Source: an uncultured Opitutales bacterium
GTDB taxonomy: Bacteria > Verrucomicrobiota > Verrucomicrobiia > Opitutales > Intestinicryptomonadaceae
Length of the DNA: 61,304 nucleotides
Direction of reading: 5' to 3'
Assembly: GCA_944390805.1 (NCBI GenBank)
Contig: CALXQW010000007.1
Location: forward strand, 1-61,304
Each line of letters opens with the position of its first letter. The first letter of the stretch is position 1. The translations under genes were made by a program, and so were the position numbers. The notes below the pieces were generated by a model. That model was given only the letters and a program-made list of their open reading frames with translations. It was not told where the DNA came from and made no database searches. Shown here piece by piece: positions 26,904 through 36,370 of the stretch.

Positions 26904-29357
26904 TTATTCTGATAGGAACTCTATCTTTGCAATAGGCTCAAAAGGTTTCTCGTTCGACGGCTTGAATGCCCTAAAAACCCCGTTTGCCCATGGATTTGCA
27001 AATTTTTTAGAGGCAAGTTTCTTGCCGAATATTCCTCCAAAAGAAGGCTTTCTGACAAGTTTTATATCAGCCTCGCGTCCGGCATATTTTGAGATATCCC
27101 ATTCAAATGGGTACCACGCGCGACTGCCCAAACTTTTGCCGTCTATGAAAAGCTCAGAAACTACGTTGCCGGTATCAGCACGCAGAACTTTTGATTTATG
27201 CGGTATTTTCACTTTCGCGCTCTGTGATATTTTTCCAGCATAGCCGTACAGACCTTTGCCGTCGAAATTGTACGAGGAAATTCTGGAGATTCCGTCGTTA
27301 GAAAATCTGCCGGTTATAAGGCATATTGGCATGTAGGCAAATTCTTGCACAGATTTCTCAACCTCCAAAACATGTTTGCCTGCCTCAAGAGAAACCTCTT
27401 TTGTTTGGGCATATAAATTTGAAAACCCCTTAGGCAAAACGGCGCACGGTTTAGACAAAGGCAGTTCTTTGCCGTCTAACTTTAAGCTCTTTGCACCGCA
27501 GAAATCTCTGACGGCAAAGGCAAGAGACATGGGGCTTTCAAGAATAAAACTGAACTTGCCGTCTTTGAAATCTGCATGCAGAGTATTGGATTTGTCTAGA
27601 TCAACGCGCCATGGAGAGCTTAAAACATATTCCAGATTGACTTTAGGCTTGGCGGATTCTGTCTGCTCGCATGGGAAAATTTCAACCCCAAAAGGAGGCA
27701 GCTGAACATTGCTCTTTGTCCCGTCGGCATGAGTTAGAAGCAAGTTCCGCTCATGCTTATCAAAGTTTATTGCAAGAACATCTCCACCAACATAAGAACG
27801 CACAAATATGTTTTTAGCTCGGCTGCCGTCGGACTCAACAAACAAATCTCGAGGCACATAGTTTGCCGCAAGCCACTCTGCAAAATCCTCCGCTGAAGAA
27901 AACCTCTTTCCGGTAGATTCCTCAAAAATTTCATCTCCGACAGGATTTGCAACAAACTTAAGACCCGCAGCACTGTCGGATTCCGACAGAATCTTATACT
28001 GTATCTGCCGCTTTGCCAGCTCCCTTAAAATCTTCTCAACCGGAGCTATCGCGTAGGGATAGCGCACACCTATATCTATATGCCTGCCCTTTACAGCAAA
28101 GGACGCTGCCTTTTTAGAGTCCTGCGCAAGAATGTTGAAATCTTCAAAATAAGGCTGGTTTGGCGTTAAGCTTGAAAGCCACGATGCAAAGGCGTCGAGA
28201 TGATACGGATCATCGGAAATCTTTATGCGCAAATCTATTTGGTTTATGGCCGTTACATATCTGTTTACACCGTGCGCAGCAGCAAGCCATATTTGGGAGC
28301 GCATCTTTGAAAGCGGCATGTCTACGGGTCCAAGAGCAAATAGCTCCGCCAAAGCGCCCTTGTTGCCGCGTTTATCGGCGGCATACATGACACTCGCAAA
28401 AGTAAGCCATTCTATCTTGTCGAAATTCGTATGGGTGTCTATCTCGTCCATGCCTGGAAATGAAAACGCGCACAACGGCTCGGGAAGCCACCCGTTTGAG
28501 CGCGCCGCTGCGCGGGTGTTTACCTCTGCAAGAAGATGCCCCGTAGCCAAAACCCCGTGCGATGAGCACCAGCTGGTTATCCTTTTTACATACGAATCTG
28601 CAAAACGCCTTGAAAGCAGCCTTGCCGTTTCCTCCTGCCAAACAGGGTTTTCTGAGCCGAAATCTTTCTCTATATCGGAACGCAAGTTCCTTCCGGTATT
28701 CTTAAGATAGTCGGCCTCCAGCCCGTCGTACCAGGGTATCCTGACAGAGTCGTCTATGGACTTGTCGAAATACGATATGGACGGCTCGTCTGAAAATATG
28801 CCCTTAATTATATTTCCAAAATATTTTCCAAGGCGCTTGTAGTACTCATCGTGAGTAAGCCTTATAAAGCAATCTGTGCAGTCCGGATTTAGCAAATCCG
28901 CCATCTGCGGATTGCGGCGCAAGACAAAATCCACATTTCCATCGGCATTTTTATTAGCGGCAAGATATTTCAATTCGTAATCCGGATTTACCTTCATGAC
29001 GCGCTTGTCGGCCGTACCGCTCGGCCAGTTGAACTCGTCGTAAAGCCATACGGAAGTGTAACCAAGTTCCGAACCGCGCCTTACCATATATTCGCAATTC
29101 TCGAACCACTCGTCAGACAAATACGGAGTCTCGCAGCCGCTCCTTGCATATACCAAGAATTGCTCGTATCCGCCGCGCCGAAGCCCCTCAAGAAACTCAC
29201 CAAGTTCTTCGTGAGTGGGCCTTCCGTTTGGAACAAGCATAGCTATCAGAGGAACTTCACCCTCCGATACGCTCTCTTTACGAGGCTCCTCCGCCGCACA
29301 TAGAGACTGCGCCACTCCAATTGTACATGCAAAAGTAAATGCCGCCAACAACCCCAT
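26904..29357 (-). CDS. Secreted GH106-like glycosidase (alpha-L-rhamnosidase type)
   Basis: An 817-residue exported protein (signal ending SLCAAEE). A TIM-barrel-like region shows WLYDEFNWPSGTA (residues about 104-116), GIFSDEPS, IPWYDGLEADY and the GHLLAE / PGMDEIDTH blocks typical of GH106 and related unclassified glycosidases. The C-terminal 170 residues form galactose-binding-like jelly rolls (WRVDLDKSN, AGKHVLEVEK, LFIDGKSLGSRAWYPFEWDI). It would release rhamnose or another deoxysugar from pectin-like or host glycans; the substrate is not proven. It is 19 bases behind an alkaline phosphatase gene, in one operon. It is shorter than typical GH106 enzymes (over 1000 residues), so a sister family is possible. 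Confidence 0.68.
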   Translation of the reverse strand: MGLLAAFTFACTIGVAQSLCAAEEPRKESVSEGEVPLIAMLVPNGRPTHEELGEFLEGLRRGGYEQFLVYARSGCETPYLSDEWFENCEYMVRRGSELGYTSVWLYDEFNWPSGTADKRVMKVNPDYELKYLAANKNADGNVDFVLRRNPQMADLLNPDCTDCFIRLTHDEYYKRLGKYFGNIIKGIFSDEPSISYFDKSIDDSVRIPWYDGLEADYLKNTGRNLRSDIEKDFGSENPVWQEETARLLSRRFADSYVKRITSWCSSHGVLATGHLLAEVNTRAAARSNGWLPEPLCAFSFPGMDEIDTHTNFDKIEWLTFASVMYAADKRGNKGALAELFALGPVDMPLSKMRSQIWLAAAHGVNRYVTAINQIDLRIKISDDPYHLDAFASWLSSLTPNQPYFEDFNILAQDSKKAASFAVKGRHIDIGVRYPYAIAPVEKILRELAKRQIQYKILSESDSAAGLKFVANPVGDEIFEESTGKRFSSAEDFAEWLAANYVPRDLFVESDGSRAKNIFVRSYVGGDVLAINFDKHERNLLLTHADGTKSNVQLPPFGVEIFPCEQTESAKPKVNLEYVLSSPWRVDLDKSNTLHADFKDGKFSFILESPMSLAFAVRDFCGAKSLKLDGKELPLSKPCAVLPKGFSNLYAQTKEVSLEAGKHVLEVEKSVQEFAYMPICLITGRFSNDGISRISSYNFDGKGLYGYAGKISQSAKVKIPHKSKVLRADTGNVVSELFIDGKSLGSRAWYPFEWDISKYAGREADIKLVRKPSFGGIFGKKLASKKFANPWANGVFRAFKPSNEKPFEPIAKIEFLSE

Positions 29358-29376
29358 CCTTATTTTTATAATATTC

Positions 29377-30813
29377 TTATTTTAGAAGATTTTTTAATAT
29401 TTTGGATATGTCGGTATTTTCTATTCTTCCATAGAATTTATCAGCCCCAACACCCTTTGCCCAAGTTATCGCCGGAAGCGCGCTATGCCCCGTTGTTGAG
29501 AAAGACAATCCCGCCTTGTGCGCCATCATACGGCTGACATAAATCTGAAAACGGTTTGAATTCTCATTTTGCGGCTTAAAATACTTGTCAAAACAGTCTT
29601 TCAAAAGTTTCTCATCGGCAGCCGATATGCTCATTGGACCGGGCTTTTCGGCAGAGGAAAATTTCATTCCAAAACATTCCTCCATAAGAACTTTTGCATC
29701 GTCAAAAGAGAAGTCTTGGCCTTTATCCTTCTTTATTTCTGCAAGCCTCTTTGCAAACTCAGGCTGGGAACATTTCTGTTTCCCAAGGTTTAGTATCTGG
29801 GCAGAGTAATCGGACTTGTCCGAACCAATCTTGGTCAACGACGAGAACCCGTCTCCAGACCCCAGAACAAACCCGCCAGTCTCGTGATCGGCAGTTACCA
29901 CAATCAGAGTATCTTCCTTGTGCTCCTTCATGAAATCCAAGGCAACTTTCACGGCCTTGTCGAAATCGAAAATTTCCCAAAGAGCGCTGGCGGCGTCGTT
30001 AATATGGCACATGAAGTCTATCTTGCCGCCCTCAACCATTAAGAAAAATCCTTTATCGGAATCTAAAAGCTCTATTGCCTTGCGCGTTACATCTGCAAGA
30101 GATATGCCGCCGCCTTTCCCACGCCGATCTATAGAAAGCCCCGACTTATAAGAGACAACCGCCTTATCTGTTCCCGCTTCAAGTTCATTGAATGAGTCTT
30201 CGTCTTGACACACCTTGTATCCGTTCTTTTCCAACAAGGAATAAATATCTCCTCTATACGCCGGACTTTTCTTATCGTCGGCAGAGGCTATGCCCTCTCC
30301 CGCAAAATAGTTGAAGTTGCTATCCAACATATCGAGGGCTATCTCGTAGTAATTGCTGCGCTTCTTGTTGTGCGCGTAAAATCCCGCCGGAGTTGCATGG
30401 TTCATTGTTACGGTTGTAATTATACCTACCTTTCTGCCAGATTTCAGCGCGGCAACCGCGGAAGAATCATGCCTGCCGCCATCTGCATCAACTCCAAGAC
30501 AGCCATTTTTTGTCTTTACCCCGCATGCAAATGCCGTTGCGCTGGCAGCGGAGTCTGTTATGAAAGAATTTGCGCTCGATGTTCTGGTAACGGCACAATT
30601 ATCAAAATCATTTATAAAAATTCTCTCCATTCCGGAAAGCCTTGCATATTCGTCCGCAAGCTCAAGCTGCGCAAGCCCCATGCCGTCTCCCACAAATAGA
30701 AAGACATACTTAGGAGTATCTTTATCGCACGCAGAAGAGCTCTGCTCTGCAACCGCCAACGATGTGCAAAAGATAAAAAATACCAATAAAATCCCTCTTA
30801 ATAAATTTCTCAT
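29377..30813 (-). CDS. Exported alkaline phosphatase
   Basis: A 478-residue enzyme of the PhoA superfamily that releases phosphate from esters in the periplasm. The signal peptide ends SLAVAEQ. The metal-binding start FVGDGMG, the Ser nucleophile in TDSAASATA, NHATPAGFYAH, EGGKIDFMCH, TADHETGG and the final TTGHSALP together supply the Zn/Mg ligands. It heads the operon with the GH106-like glycosidase. It resembles general alkaline phosphatases more than phosphodiesterases. Confidence 0.92.
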   Translation of the reverse strand: MRNLLRGILLVFFIFCTSLAVAEQSSSACDKDTPKYVFLFVGDGMGLAQLELADEYARLSGMERIFINDFDNCAVTRTSSANSFITDSAASATAFACGVKTKNGCLGVDADGGRHDSSAVAALKSGRKVGIITTVTMNHATPAGFYAHNKKRSNYYEIALDMLDSNFNYFAGEGIASADDKKSPAYRGDIYSLLEKNGYKVCQDEDSFNELEAGTDKAVVSYKSGLSIDRRGKGGGISLADVTRKAIELLDSDKGFFLMVEGGKIDFMCHINDAASALWEIFDFDKAVKVALDFMKEHKEDTLIVVTADHETGGFVLGSGDGFSSLTKIGSDKSDYSAQILNLGKQKCSQPEFAKRLAEIKKDKGQDFSFDDAKVLMEECFGMKFSSAEKPGPMSISAADEKLLKDCFDKYFKPQNENSNRFQIYVSRMMAHKAGLSFSTTGHSALPAITWAKGVGADKFYGRIENTDISKILKNLLK

Positions 30814-30932
30814 ATTCGTTTTTTCTGACTGAAGCTATCAGGCTTTTCTTATTCTTCAACAAAAATCTTCCCCTTCATCTCTTGCTGATAAATAAGTGCC
30901 ATTACATTGTAAGTTTAAACATATGCGCAAAA

Positions 30933-30958
30933 GAAAAACGCCGCACTTTTATGCGGCG
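30933..30958 (-). terminator. Terminator of the RNA uridine methyltransferase gene
   Basis: 7-bp stem CGCCGCA/TGCGGCG with a 6-base loop. On the reverse strand it is followed by TTTTT (A run 30934-30938 on the forward strand). It lies 43 bases after the stop. Confidence 0.8.
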
Positions 30959-31001
30959 CAATTAAGAGATAATACAATGGGCACGCGCAGAAAATACGAG
31001 A

Positions 31002-32228
31002 CTAATCCGACTTTGCCTTCGACAAAGTTGCCACGCTTTCTATATGGCGCGTTTGGGGAAACATGTCAAAAGGCTGTATATGCTCAACACGGTATCCCTT
31101 TGCGCATAGAATTGCCAAGTCTCTAGCCTGAGTATCGGGCCCGCATGAGACGTAGACTATCTTTTTAGGGGAGAAATTTGCAAGCTGGTTTAAGAACACT
31201 GCGTCGCATCCGCTCCTGGGAGGATCTATTATAACGGAAGTCTCGTTTCCGGGAAAGTCAACCCCCTCAAATATGCATTCGGCCTTCCCCGCCATAAAAG
31301 AGCAGTTTGATGCGTTGTTCGCCGCAGCATTTGCCCTCGCACACTCTATGCTCTTGGCGCTTATTTCAACTCCCAAAACCCTCTCAAACCTGCCGCTTGC
31401 CCAAATGGAAAACACTCCAACTCCGCAATAGGCGTCAACAAGAAACCTGTTTCCTTCAGCCTCGGATACGGCGTATTCCAAAAGCTGAGGAAGCATGTGT
31501 GGATTATTCTGAAAAAACTCTCCCGCACAGAAGCTCATGATAAACGGCCCGACCTTCTCGGAAGCTATTGCGGTATTATCCTGCGTTACCCCAGATAACG
31601 TATCCCTCAGAAGTATGGTACCCCCGCGCTTAAGCCGCGCCGATACTCTCTGCAAAGACGCTCTCGCCACAGGCAAAGCCGCATTGATTGCATCTGAGGC
31701 TATAGGGCAGTTTTCTACATCGACAAGTTCAGTGCGCCTTCCCTGGCGTACAAAACCTATTGCAAATCCGCGCGCCGATGGCTTCTCATAGTGGGGAGTA
31801 AGCTTGCTCCTATATCCCTTCACAACCGGAGAGCCCTTCACGGGAAGAACATTTATATCTTCAAGCCCGCCTATTCTGCGCATTAGAGTCTCAACCTGGG
31901 AACGCTTCCACTCCAGCTGTTTTGCGTAAGACAAATGCTGGTATTGGCAGCCGCCGCACTCGCCAAAAAGCGGACAGAACGGCTCTGTTCTGTCGGGCGA
32001 CTTCTCCACCACCTCTACAAGATCCGCCTGGGAATAATTCTTGTGATTGCGCCACACACGCGCCTTTACGGTTTCTCCGGCAAGCGCATACGGAACCATA
32101 ACAACCCAGCCGTCGATGCGCCCAACTCCCACTCCAAAATTATTCAGATCGGAAATCTTCAGCGTTATCTCCTGTCCGTATTCAAACGGAACCGGCGTAA
32201 AGTTTTTTGGGGGAGTATTTCTATCCAT
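31002..32228 (-). CDS. 23S rRNA (uracil-5-)-methyltransferase, RlmD/TrmA family
   Basis: A 408-residue SAM-dependent enzyme that makes 5-methyluridine in RNA. An N-terminal TRAM domain (residues about 15-75) is followed by the iron-sulfur cluster cysteines C85, C91, C94 and one in VENCPIA, as in RlmD. The SAM site is VDAYCGVGVFS; IIDPPRSGCD and the catalytic Cys in YVSCGPDTQARDL are diagnostic. The ATG at 32228 is chosen because residues further upstream are non-homologous. RlmD, RlmC and RlmCD cannot be separated without alignment. Confidence 0.9.
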   Translation of the reverse strand: MDRNTPPKNFTPVPFEYGQEITLKISDLNNFGVGVGRIDGWVVMVPYALAGETVKARVWRNHKNYSQADLVEVVEKSPDRTEPFCPLFGECGGCQYQHLSYAKQLEWKRSQVETLMRRIGGLEDINVLPVKGSPVVKGYRSKLTPHYEKPSARGFAIGFVRQGRRTELVDVENCPIASDAINAALPVARASLQRVSARLKRGGTILLRDTLSGVTQDNTAIASEKVGPFIMSFCAGEFFQNNPHMLPQLLEYAVSEAEGNRFLVDAYCGVGVFSIWASGRFERVLGVEISAKSIECARANAAANNASNCSFMAGKAECIFEGVDFPGNETSVIIDPPRSGCDAVFLNQLANFSPKKIVYVSCGPDTQARDLAILCAKGYRVEHIQPFDMFPQTRHIESVATLSKAKSD

Positions 32229-32233
32229 AAATT

Positions 32234-32263
32234 TTAAAATTGTCTTGGGATTTTTCCTATAAT
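32234..32263 (+). promoter_or_regulatory. Likely promoter of the SpoU methyltransferase gene
   Basis: A perfect -10 box TATAAT at 32258-32263, with TTAAAA at 32234-32239 (four of six) 18 bases upstream. Predicted start near 32270, 23 bases before the ATG. Confidence 0.4.
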
Positions 32264-32292
32264 CTGTCAAAAAGTAAAGAATCTTAAACGCC

Positions 32293-33117
32293 ATGGCGGA
32301 AAATTTCATACAGAGCAGGACAAACCCGAGGGTAAAGACGCTGATTAAACTCAAAAACAGGTCAGGACGAAAAAAGCTTGGCCTGTTTGCTGTGGAGGGC
32401 TTCAGGGAGCTGTCGCGCTGCGCTGAAAAGAACCTCGACCTTGAGGAAGTATACTTCTGCCCGGCATTTTACAAGAGCAACAAGCACGCGGAATTTATAG
32501 AAAAATTGCGCAGCAGCGGGAAGACGCCTCTTTGCGAACTCTCCGAGAGCGTTTTTGAAAAAGTATCCAACCGCGAGGGCTGCGACGGGCTTATAGGAGT
32601 CTGCCGGCAATGGGCTACACCTCTGTCGGACATAGCCCTAAAAAGTTCAGATCCGGTAGTTCTTGTTGCAGATGCCATAGAAAAGCCGGGAAATCTTGGC
32701 GCGCTTATTCGCACGGCAGATTCTCTCGGCGCGGAAGCCCTGATTCTTACAAATCTTGTTAGCGACATTTTCAATCCGGCAGTTGTGAGAGCGTCTCAGG
32801 GGGCGTTATTTTCTCTCCCGATAGCCGTTTCAACGCCGAAAGACGCCGCGCAGTGGCTAAAAGCGCGCGGTATAAAGATTTACGCGGCGCATCTTGCGGC
32901 AACTAATACATTGCAAGAATGTCCATTTGAGGGCGGAACAGCGGTTCTTGTGGGGAGCGAAAGTTCCGGCCTCGGCGATGATTGGTCTACTCTGGTCGAT
33001 GAAAGGCTTATAATTCCCATGTCCGGAATTTCCGATAGCCTCAACGTAAATGTTGCTGCCGCTTTATTTGTATATGCAGCGCGCGCCGCAAAATTGCGGC
33101 GCGCTAAAAAACCGTAG
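32293..33117 (+). CDS. SpoU/TrmH-family RNA 2'-O-methyltransferase (RlmB-like)
   Basis: A 274-residue enzyme. An N-terminal substrate-binding domain (RVKTLIKLKNRSGRKKLGLF, FAVEGFREL) is followed by the SPOUT knot motifs: EKPGNLGALIRTADSLGA (motif 1), VGSESSGLG (motif 2) and IPMSGISDSLNVNVAAALF (motif 3). Such enzymes 2'-O-methylate 23S rRNA (G2251) or tRNA; the exact target is unclear. It is divergent from the uridine methyltransferase with only 64 bases between them. Confidence 0.92.
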   Translation: MAENFIQSRTNPRVKTLIKLKNRSGRKKLGLFAVEGFRELSRCAEKNLDLEEVYFCPAFYKSNKHAEFIEKLRSSGKTPLCELSESVFEKVSNREGCDGLIGVCRQWATPLSDIALKSSDPVVLVADAIEKPGNLGALIRTADSLGAEALILTNLVSDIFNPAVVRASQGALFSLPIAVSTPKDAAQWLKARGIKIYAAHLAATNTLQECPFEGGTAVLVGSESSGLGDDWSTLVDERLIIPMSGISDSLNVNVAAALFVYAARAAKLRRAKKP

Positions 33118-33239
33118 AGCCTTTTATACTTACAATAATATTAAACGCTACTTTAGTGCATACGCGTTAAATAGATTTCTTGTAAATACATTGCTGAAGA
33201 GTAAACCTCTTACAACAAAGATAAAATGCCTTACTGGGC

Positions 33240-33758
33240 TTAACCGGCGTTTTGATATTCCTTTAATACCGACCTCATATTCTCTTCAGAAGACTTAAAA
33301 ATACTGTCGGCAAAATACTTAGATGTCTGCTTTTGTCCGAGCAACTTTCCTGTCCTCTTATCATAGACAAACGCGCATGCTTCCACTTTGTCGTTGCCGG
33401 ATTTCGATTTATAATCGTCTATATAAGTAAAATCTATATTTATCTTCTGTGATGCCGCGCTACCCGTATACTCATATATAAGCGGCTTTCTGGACGACAC
33501 CTTATCCGATATGACATCGGAGTACAATTCTCCGCCAACCGTCGCAAAGAAGAATACAACCACATCTATCTCCGACATATTGCTCACCTTGAGGGTAAAT
33601 GTCTTTGTTCTGGAAACATTCTTCTCATAAGAATTCTGGTTTGTTCATATCTGTTTCCGGTTTTCCCTTCTCGAAACCTTCTGTGTAAGATCTATTTGAA
33701 TTGCTTGTGCTATTGCGGTAGCGCATAAAATAGCTACAAATAAAATAAAATTTTTCAT
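33240..33758 (-). pseudogene. Disrupted small secreted protein gene
   Basis: An ATG at 33758 opens a signal-peptide-like start (MKNFILFVAILCATAIAQA). The same frame meets TGA about 38 codons later, then continues openly from TNQNSYEKNVSRTKTF to the stop at 33240, with a GTG at 33587 as the only later start candidate. Between them another frame reads SNRSYTEGFEKGKPETDMNK, which fits a natural linker better and would need two compensating one-base shifts, near 33700 and 33630. The C-terminal 115 residues look real (IDFTYIDDYKSKSG, FVYDKRTGKLLG). No homologue is recognised. It is either decayed or affected by sequence errors. Confidence 0.6.
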
Positions 33759-33902
33759 ACGTATGTAATATGAGATAACATCATAAAAATATAAGCATTT
33801 TTAACATCTGTGCAAAAAGTATGCTTTAATTTACACCTACAAGAAAGAGCGTAAAAAAATATATTCAACAATTCTTTTAAACCTAAAATATGAATAGAAG
33901 TA

Positions 33903-33937
33903 TAAAAACAAAGGGGCAAAGATAAAATCTTTGCCCC
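33903..33937 (-). terminator. Terminator of the histidine decarboxylase-like gene
   Basis: Perfect 11-bp stem GGGGCAAAGAT/ATCTTTGCCCC with a 3-base loop, followed on the reverse strand by TTTGTTTTT. It lies 24 bases after the stop. Confidence 0.88.
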
Positions 33938-33960
33938 GTCCGCAATAGTCATAAAAGAAT

Positions 33961-35124
33961 TTATTTCCCCGACAAATCTCCCACAAGCATGTCTATGAGA
34001 TTCTCGTCGAAATACTGCATGACAACCACATGAGATAGCTCACCCAAATACCTGCAACCCTCGCAAGCCATGCAATACTTGTGAATGAGATTCTCCTTTG
34101 GGCGTCTGAAAAATACCGTTGTTGAATACGGATTGCGCCACGCCTCCACCCCGGCTTTCAGAAGTTTGGCATGCAAGAGTTCCGCCATTTTTAGAGTATG
34201 GGCAGCCTCTTTCTTAAACCCTTCTTCCCCAGTGGAACATATGCGCCAATAAAGTTTCAAGGCGTCGAATCCGCTGCGCGAACAACTTATTGTTGGAATA
34301 ACTCCATTTAGATAAGGCACTGGTATGGAATGCAAATCTTCTAAAACTCTTCTGCGGCAGACAAACACTCCGGCAGGCTCATTCAAAGACAAAAATTTAT
34401 GCCCGGATACCGCTATTGAATCAAAACCATGAACAGCAGCGGAAACTATGCCCCTTGCGTTCTCGTCGTCCAAGAAAGGTAGATACCCACCGAAGAGCGC
34501 AACATCTAAATGCCTGTAATATGCTGGCACTCCGGAGGACTTTAAAACTCTTTCTATGGCGTCCTGATCATCTATGGCTGCCTTGAAAGTTCCACCTATG
34601 GCTATTCCTACAAGGGCCGGCCTGGAGGGATCTAGCTTTCTCTCAAAGTCTTCTATGTCCATTCGCCCGTCTTCAAGCGCGGAAACCGTACATGTTGGAA
34701 TGTTCAAAATATCCCCAAGCTTGCGCATTGAGTAGTGGGCCTCCTCGGACACGTAAAGAACGCACGGCTTGTCTGGAACGCGAGCTTGAAGACTCTTGCG
34801 CCCAAAGTAAAGGCCATGCATGTTTCCGTCGGTTCCACCATTGGAAATCACACCCCAACGATCGTCCCCAAAACCAAAATGCTTGGCAAAAAAGTCTATG
34901 CAAAAACGCTCAAACTCGTCAGTATTGAGCATATCCCATGTTTTCTTGTATGGATCTCCCACGTTTATTAGAGTAGTGTCGGCAAGCCCAGTATCGGCTA
35001 GCCATCTGTAATAGTCGGCAAAGTCCGTGCCTTGGTTGAAGGGATACCCCATCTGTAGTTTTCTGCGCGACACCAACTTGCGCGCGTATTCGTCCATGTG
35101 TTTAAATTCAGGAAAATCTTTCAT
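33961..35124 (-). CDS. PLP-dependent histidine decarboxylase-like enzyme
   Basis: A 387-residue group II amino-acid decarboxylase, close in length to the 378-residue Gram-negative histidine decarboxylases, which make histamine and CO2. Landmarks: WGVISNGGTDGNMHGLYFGR (cofactor phosphate binding), EEAHYSMRK (His stacked on PLP), HLDVALFGG (Asp to the ring nitrogen), and SGHKFLS with the PLP lysine. No amine/amino-acid antiporter is adjacent, unlike many acid-resistance decarboxylases. Another substrate such as serine or an aromatic acid is possible. Between it and coaD is a terminator-like hairpin, so it probably has its own promoter. Confidence 0.82.
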   Translation of the reverse strand: MKDFPEFKHMDEYARKLVSRRKLQMGYPFNQGTDFADYYRWLADTGLADTTLINVGDPYKKTWDMLNTDEFERFCIDFFAKHFGFGDDRWGVISNGGTDGNMHGLYFGRKSLQARVPDKPCVLYVSEEAHYSMRKLGDILNIPTCTVSALEDGRMDIEDFERKLDPSRPALVGIAIGGTFKAAIDDQDAIERVLKSSGVPAYYRHLDVALFGGYLPFLDDENARGIVSAAVHGFDSIAVSGHKFLSLNEPAGVFVCRRRVLEDLHSIPVPYLNGVIPTISCSRSGFDALKLYWRICSTGEEGFKKEAAHTLKMAELLHAKLLKAGVEAWRNPYSTTVFFRRPKENLIHKYCMACEGCRYLGELSHVVVMQYFDENLIDMLVGDLSGK

Positions 35125-35146
35125 ATATCAAAACTTATATTTATCT

Positions 35147-35184
35147 AAAAAAATAAATGCCGCACCCGCTCTCTTGCGGGCGCC
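35147..35184 (-). terminator. Probable terminator of coaD
   Basis: An imperfect hairpin centred on CCCGC/GCGGG (35165-35180). The reverse strand then runs into ATTTATTTTTTT (A run 35147-35153). The T tract is a few bases away from the stem, so efficiency is uncertain. Confidence 0.45.
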
Positions 35185-35218
35185 AAAATAAATTTAAAAT
35201 ATGTTATCTACCCTCTAA

Positions 35219-35701
35219 TTATCTACAAAAAGCCTTCCTCAAAGCCTCACAGACATTCGGCGGAACAAAGGAAGATATGCGATCCGGAGAAAACGACGCT
35301 ATCTGCTTTATCATTGTGGAGCTTGTGTAAAAGTAAAGATTGCTAGGCATAAGAAATATAGTTTCAAGCTCGTTGCACATATGGCGGTTCATCTGCGCAA
35401 GCTGAAACTCGTACTCAAAGTCCGAAACGGCGCGCAAACCGCGTATCAAGGCAACAGCACCGTGCTCCCTTGCAAAATCAACAGTAAGTGCCTTTGACTC
35501 GGCAACCTCAACATTTGGCATATCTACAATGTTTTCCCTTACCAGCTCCACACGCTTTTCAGTTGAAAAGAGCGGAGTTTTGGTATCGTTCGATGCTACC
35601 GCGATAATAACTTTGTCAAACATTCTTGCAGCGCGCCGAAGAACATCGAGATGCCCAAGGGTTATCGGATCGAAGGTGCCTGGATATATAGCTATTTTCA
35701 T
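35219..35701 (-). CDS. coaD: Phosphopantetheine adenylyltransferase
   Basis: A 160-residue enzyme of coenzyme A synthesis that joins 4'-phosphopantetheine and ATP. The nucleotidyltransferase signature [12 protein letters not shown] (T.GH) is at residues 6-17, the [12 protein letters not shown] substrate loop is in the middle, and SSTMIKQIA corresponds to the second ATP motif. Length is standard. It is divergent from pgsA, with 71 bases between starts. Confidence 0.97.
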   Translation of the reverse strand: MKIAIYPGTFDPITLGHLDVLRRAARMFDKVIIAVASNDTKTPLFSTEKRVELVRENIVDMPNVEVAESKALTVDFAREHGAVALIRGLRAVSDFEYEFQLAQMNRHMCNELETIFLMPSNLYFYTSSTMIKQIASFSPDRISSFVPPNVCEALRKAFCR

Positions 35702-35772
35702 TTATTCGCCAAAAAAGATGTTGCGTTAGAGTCTCAATAAAAGTGAAATATAGGCAATCATTTTTTGTACAG

Positions 35773-36354
35773 ATGAATTTCCCTAATCTGCTTACCGTAT
35801 TAAGAACGTTAATGAGCCTGATAACGGCCGTGTTGCTTTGTTTTGATCCGACCGGCCTGCCGACTTTCACATTCTTCTTCTTTGTTGCCGCCGGCGCTAC
35901 CGACTGGTTCGATGGCTACATAGCCAGAAAACAGAATATCGTAACCGTATTTGGCAAGTTTATGGACGCCCTGTCCGATAAGATCATGGTAATAGGATTA
36001 TTTCTAATTCTTCTTGGTCTTAATCTCTACAAAGAATGGCAGATATTTGCCATGTATTGCGCGCTGATATGCGTAACAAGGGAGTTTTTTGTAAGCGGCA
36101 TAAGAATGCTTGCCGCCGGCACCGGCACAGTGCTTGCCGCGGAAAAGATGGGTAAATACAAGGCGGCACTCCAGATGTATTCCATAGGCGCAATAATCTG
36201 CGCAAGAGCGGTTGAGCTTGACTGGAACGGGTTTGAGCCGATGTATTATTTTGCGTTCTACACGGGCATAGCTGCTCTTGCTGTGGCAACAGTGCTTTCA
36301 ACATGGTCCGGGATAGGATACGCAATACGCTACGGATACCTTTTAAAAGCGTAA
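35773..36354 (+). CDS. pgsA: Phosphatidylglycerophosphate synthase
   Basis: A 193-residue membrane enzyme that exchanges CMP of CDP-diacylglycerol for glycerol-3-phosphate, the first step to phosphatidylglycerol. The CDP-alcohol phosphotransferase signature is intact across DWFDGYIARKQN through GKFMDALSDK, with all the Asp ligands. Several membrane helices follow. The start at 35773 (MNFPNLLTVLR) matches the usual N-terminus. It is followed 16 bases later by pgpA. Confidence 0.94.
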   Translation: MNFPNLLTVLRTLMSLITAVLLCFDPTGLPTFTFFFFVAAGATDWFDGYIARKQNIVTVFGKFMDALSDKIMVIGLFLILLGLNLYKEWQIFAMYCALICVTREFFVSGIRMLAAGTGTVLAAEKMGKYKAALQMYSIGAIICARAVELDWNGFEPMYYFAFYTGIAALAVATVLSTWSGIGYAIRYGYLLKA

Positions 36355-36370
36355 GAATGGAGAAAGAAAT

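Noticed and set aside
33081..33104. GC-rich hairpin GCGCGCCGC/GCGGCGCGC at the 3' end of the SpoU methyltransferase gene
   Set aside because: It lies inside the coding region and is followed by A rather than T residues; not an intrinsic terminator.
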